A DNA stretch of 8,297 nt from Alphaproteobacteria bacterium (GTDB taxonomy: Bacteria > Pseudomonadota > Alphaproteobacteria > Sphingomonadales > Sphingomonadaceae), in NCBI GenBank assembly GCA_016650315.1, contig JAENVZ010000207.1, positions 1-8,297 of the forward strand, written 5' to 3'. Both the position numbers and the translations under genes were made by a program. The notes beneath the pieces are model-generated. The model searched no databases, was not told where the DNA came from, and saw only the letters and a program-made list of their open reading frames with translations. Shown here piece by piece: positions 6,138 to 8,297 of this stretch (the stretch's first letter is position 1; each line of letters opens with the position of its first letter).

Positions 6138-7831
6138 AAGGTCGGGTACGCGTGCACAAACGATGGCTTGCCGTCATGACCGCCCTCACCCTTCCCGCAC
6201 CGCTGCTTGCAAGCGGCCTCATCGACAATGTCAACGGCTTCACCCTTGATGCCGAGGGCAAGGTCCAGCGCTTCGAGGGCCTGCTGATCGACGATCATGG
6301 CAAGGTCGAAAAACTGTTGCAGCACAAGGACAAGCGCCCCGAAAGACTGGATTTCAAAACCGACGGCAAGGGCCGCACGCTGATGCCGGGCCTGATCGAC
6401 GCGCACGGCCATGTCATGGCGCTGGGTTTTCAGGCGTTGACGCTTGACCTCAGCGGCACACATTCGCTGGTCGCGGCGCTGGCGAAAGTCACCGCCTATG
6501 CGCAGGCCTATCCGGCGCGCCGCTGGATCATCGGCACTGGCTGGAATCAGGAGGCCTGGGGCCTCAAACGCTTTCCGACCGCCGCCGACATCGATGCGGT
6601 GCTGCCAGACACGCCGGTCTGGCTGGCACGCGTGGACGGCCATGCCGGGTGGGCGAACAGCAAGGCCATGGAACTGGCCGGGGTCACAGCAAAAACCAAA
6701 AGCCCCGCAGGGGGCCGGATCGAGATGGCTAATGGCGCACCCAGCGGCATTTTCGTCGACGCCGCCCAATCACTGATTGAAAAAATTGTACCGCTCCCAC
6801 TGCCCAAGGAGCGCGATCTGGCGCTGGTCAAAGCACAGCAGAATCTGTTGAGCCTTGGCATTACGACAATCACCGACATGGGCACCAGCCTGGACGACTG
6901 GCAGGCCTTCCGCCGCGCCGGCGATCGCGGGAAACTGGGGATAAGGATCATTTCCTACGCAGCGGGCATTGATGCGATGCTCAACACGGCAGGGTCCGAG
7001 CCCACGCCATGGCTCTATAATGATCATTTACGCATGGTCGGCGTCAAATTCCTCCTCGACGGCGCGCTGGGGTCTCGCGGAGCATGGCTCAAGGCACCTT
7101 ACGCCGATGCGCCGGGACAAAGCGGCCTGTCGCTGATGACCAGCGCACAGCTTCGCAACCAGATGAGCAGAGCCGCGATGGACGGGTTTCAGGTCGCCGT
7201 GCATGCCATTGGCGACAAGGCAAATGCAGAACTGCTCGACGCCATTGATGAGCTGGCGCAAACCTATACCGGCGACCGGCGCTGGCGCATCGAACATGCG
7301 CAGATCGTCGATCCTGCCGACCTTCCCCGCTTTGCCCAATATGGCATCATTGCCTCGATGCAGCCCTCCCATGAAGCCTCCGACTGGCGCATGGCGCAGG
7401 CGCGCATGGGGGAAGGCAGGCTCGGCGGCGCTTATGCCTGGCGCGCGATGCTGGACAACCATGCTCCCCTCGCCTTTGGATCGGACGTGCCAGTGGAAAC
7501 GGCCAATCCCTTTCCCGGCATCGCCATTGCCATGACCCGGGAAGACGCCAGCGGCGAACCCTTTGGCGGATGGAGACCTGAGCAGCGGATTGCGCTGGAA
7601 GATGCGCTCAAGGCCTATACAATCGGCAGCGCTTATGCGGGCTTTGCCGATGATCGGCTGGGTACACTGATGCCGGGCAAGGCCGCTGATTTCGTGATCA
7701 TGGACAGCGACATCAGCATCGCCTCCCCCACCGACATCCGCGTGGCCAGCGTGCGTGAGACCTGGATTGGCGGCAAACCGCAATTTGTCCGCAAGGATAG
7801 CCCTGCAACCGACAAGAGGGACGAGATGTGA
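6134..7831 (+). CDS. Amidohydrolase, YtcJ-like (Amidohydro_3), predicted exported
   Basis: The 565-aa metal-dependent hydrolase belongs to the amidohydrolase superfamily. It has the metal-binding HxH motif in PGLIDAHGH (His91, His93) and VGVKFLLDGALGSRGA with Lys305 at the position of the family's bridging lysine. VHAIGD (His357), RIEHAQI (His388) and FGSDVPVE (Asp451) follow, and the beta-sandwich closes at GTLMPGKAADFVIMD (510-524). All expected metal ligands are present, so it is probably active, but the substrate is unknown; YtcJ-like enzymes are mostly uncharacterised. Residues 9-27 (basic start, then LAVMTALTLPAPLLAS) resemble a signal peptide without a lipobox Cys, suggesting periplasmic location. 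ATG 6134 overlaps the previous stop but has no ribosome binding site. GTG 6152, preceded by AAAGG at 6137-6141, would give a tidier signal peptide. The gene overlaps manA by 4 bp. Confidence 0.87.
   Translation: MKGRVRVHKRWLAVMTALTLPAPLLASGLIDNVNGFTLDAEGKVQRFEGLLIDDHGKVEKLLQHKDKRPERLDFKTDGKGRTLMPGLIDAHGHVMALGFQALTLDLSGTHSLVAALAKVTAYAQAYPARRWIIGTGWNQEAWGLKRFPTAADIDAVLPDTPVWLARVDGHAGWANSKAMELAGVTAKTKSPAGGRIEMANGAPSGIFVDAAQSLIEKIVPLPLPKERDLALVKAQQNLLSLGITTITDMGTSLDDWQAFRRAGDRGKLGIRIISYAAGIDAMLNTAGSEPTPWLYNDHLRMVGVKFLLDGALGSRGAWLKAPYADAPGQSGLSLMTSAQLRNQMSRAAMDGFQVAVHAIGDKANAELLDAIDELAQTYTGDRRWRIEHAQIVDPADLPRFAQYGIIASMQPSHEASDWRMAQARMGEGRLGGAYAWRAMLDNHAPLAFGSDVPVETANPFPGIAIAMTREDASGEPFGGWRPEQRIALEDALKAYTIGSAYAGFADDRLGTLMPGKAADFVIMDSDISIASPTDIRVASVRETWIGGKPQFVRKDSPATDKRDEM
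7816..7820 (+). promoter_or_regulatory. Ribosome binding site for manA inside the amidohydrolase end
   Basis: GAGGG lies 7 nt before GTG 7828, within the last codons of the amidohydrolase. It confirms the GTG start and the GTGA overlap with the upstream TGA (7829-7831). The ATG at 7826 is followed at once by TGA and cannot be used. Confidence 0.7.
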
Positions 7832-8297
7832 CCGCGATCCAGCTCACCACCAAATATGTCGAGAAACCGTGGGGACGGACCGATATTCCCGTTATTTTTC
7901 CTAATCCCGACTGGCGGAAAATTGGTGAAATCTGGTTCGACGGCCCCGCCGGGCAGCATCCCCCGCTGCTGGTCAAATATATCTTCACCAGCGAAAAACT
8001 CTCGATCCAGGTGCATCCTGACGACACCTATGCGAACGCCCATGGCCTGCCGGGCGGCAAGGAGGAGTGCTGGTACATATTGGACGCTGAACCCGGCGCA
8101 ACCCTTGGCGTTGGCCTAACGCAAAACCTTGACGGCAATGCATTACGTGCAGCCGCGCTGGACGGGTCGATCGAGCAAATGATGGACTGGAAGCCAGTCA
8201 AGCCGGGTGATTTCTTCTTCATTCCGGCCGGAACCATACATGCCATCGGCGCGGGCATTACGCTGGTCGAGGTGCAGCAGAATGTCGATGTCACCTA
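7828..8297 (+). CDS. manA: Class I mannose-6-phosphate isomerase, N-terminal part (cut by the right edge)
   Basis: The product interconverts mannose 6-phosphate and fructose 6-phosphate in the cytosol, linking glycolysis to mannose, GDP-mannose and polysaccharide supply. The frame starts at GTG 7828 and is open to the edge, giving 156 residues. Type I cupin features are clear: YVEKPWGR (10-17), KYIFTSEKLSIQVHPDD (50-66) with metal ligands Gln61 and His63, GGKEECWYIL (76-85) with a ligand glutamate, probably Glu80, and FFIPAGTIHAIGAGI (130-144) with His138, followed by VEVQQNVDVT. The spacing, with only about 60 residues before the first metal pair, fits the short bacterial form rather than the 390-aa E. 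coli type. The C-terminal part is missing only because the window ends. It is the third gene of the coupled run. Phosphomannose isomerase is the best call; a paralogue acting on another sugar phosphate cannot be excluded. Confidence 0.88.
   Translation, partial: MTAIQLTTKYVEKPWGRTDIPVIFPNPDWRKIGEIWFDGPAGQHPPLLVKYIFTSEKLSIQVHPDDTYANAHGLPGGKEECWYILDAEPGATLGVGLTQNLDGNALRAAALDGSIEQMMDWKPVKPGDFFFIPAGTIHAIGAGITLVEVQQNVDVT

Overview
This window looks like ordinary chromosome from a high-GC alphaproteobacterium, most likely a sphingomonad (Sphingobium/Sphingomonas type). That placement is inference, resting on protein-family resemblance (an RcnB-like periplasmic protein, a Bpt-type N-end-rule transferase, an ACT-tailed threonine ammonia-lyase), on GC-rich third codon positions and on frequent GTG starts. 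I see no rRNA, tRNA, CRISPR array, insertion sequence, phage gene or plasmid function, and no clear compositional break that would suggest an island.

Layout, left to right. Positions 1-202 (minus) hold the N-terminal part of a NUDIX hydrolase that runs off the left edge. A 222-bp divergent spacer separates it from a plus-strand gene (425-1336) for a secreted RcnB-like protein. That protein has a Tyr/Asp-rich middle and a basic C-terminal tail built from a 15-bp tandem repeat. Converging on it from the minus strand is bpt (1380-2207), the leucyl/arginyl-tRNA-protein transferase of the N-degron pathway. A 363-bp divergent spacer follows, then a plus-strand membrane sugar transferase (2571-3923) that would start a lipid-linked polysaccharide. 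This gene converges with ilvA (3920-5170, minus, threonine ammonia-lyase) so tightly that one palindromic CTAG supplies both stop codons. After a 97-bp divergent spacer comes a plus-strand run of three genes with 4-bp ATGA and GTGA overlaps: a beta-hydroxyacid dehydrogenase-family oxidoreductase (5268-6137), a YtcJ-like metal-dependent amidohydrolase with a predicted signal peptide (6134-7831), and class I mannose-6-phosphate isomerase manA (7828 to the right edge, incomplete).

The only strong operon signal is this three-gene run, which should be translationally coupled. Its members have no obvious common pathway: a cytosolic NAD(P)-dependent reductase, a probably exported hydrolase and a sugar-phosphate isomerase. 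ManA could feed mannose/GDP-mannose into the same envelope-polysaccharide economy as the sugar transferase 4 kb upstream, but the two lie in separate transcription units with ilvA on the opposite strand between them.

I did not find a convincing undescribed system. The points most worth a second look are the repeat-tailed RcnB-like protein, the sugar transferase whose middle domain lacks a recognisable dinucleotide-type glycine loop, the shared CTAG stop, and the odd gene partnership in the three-gene run.
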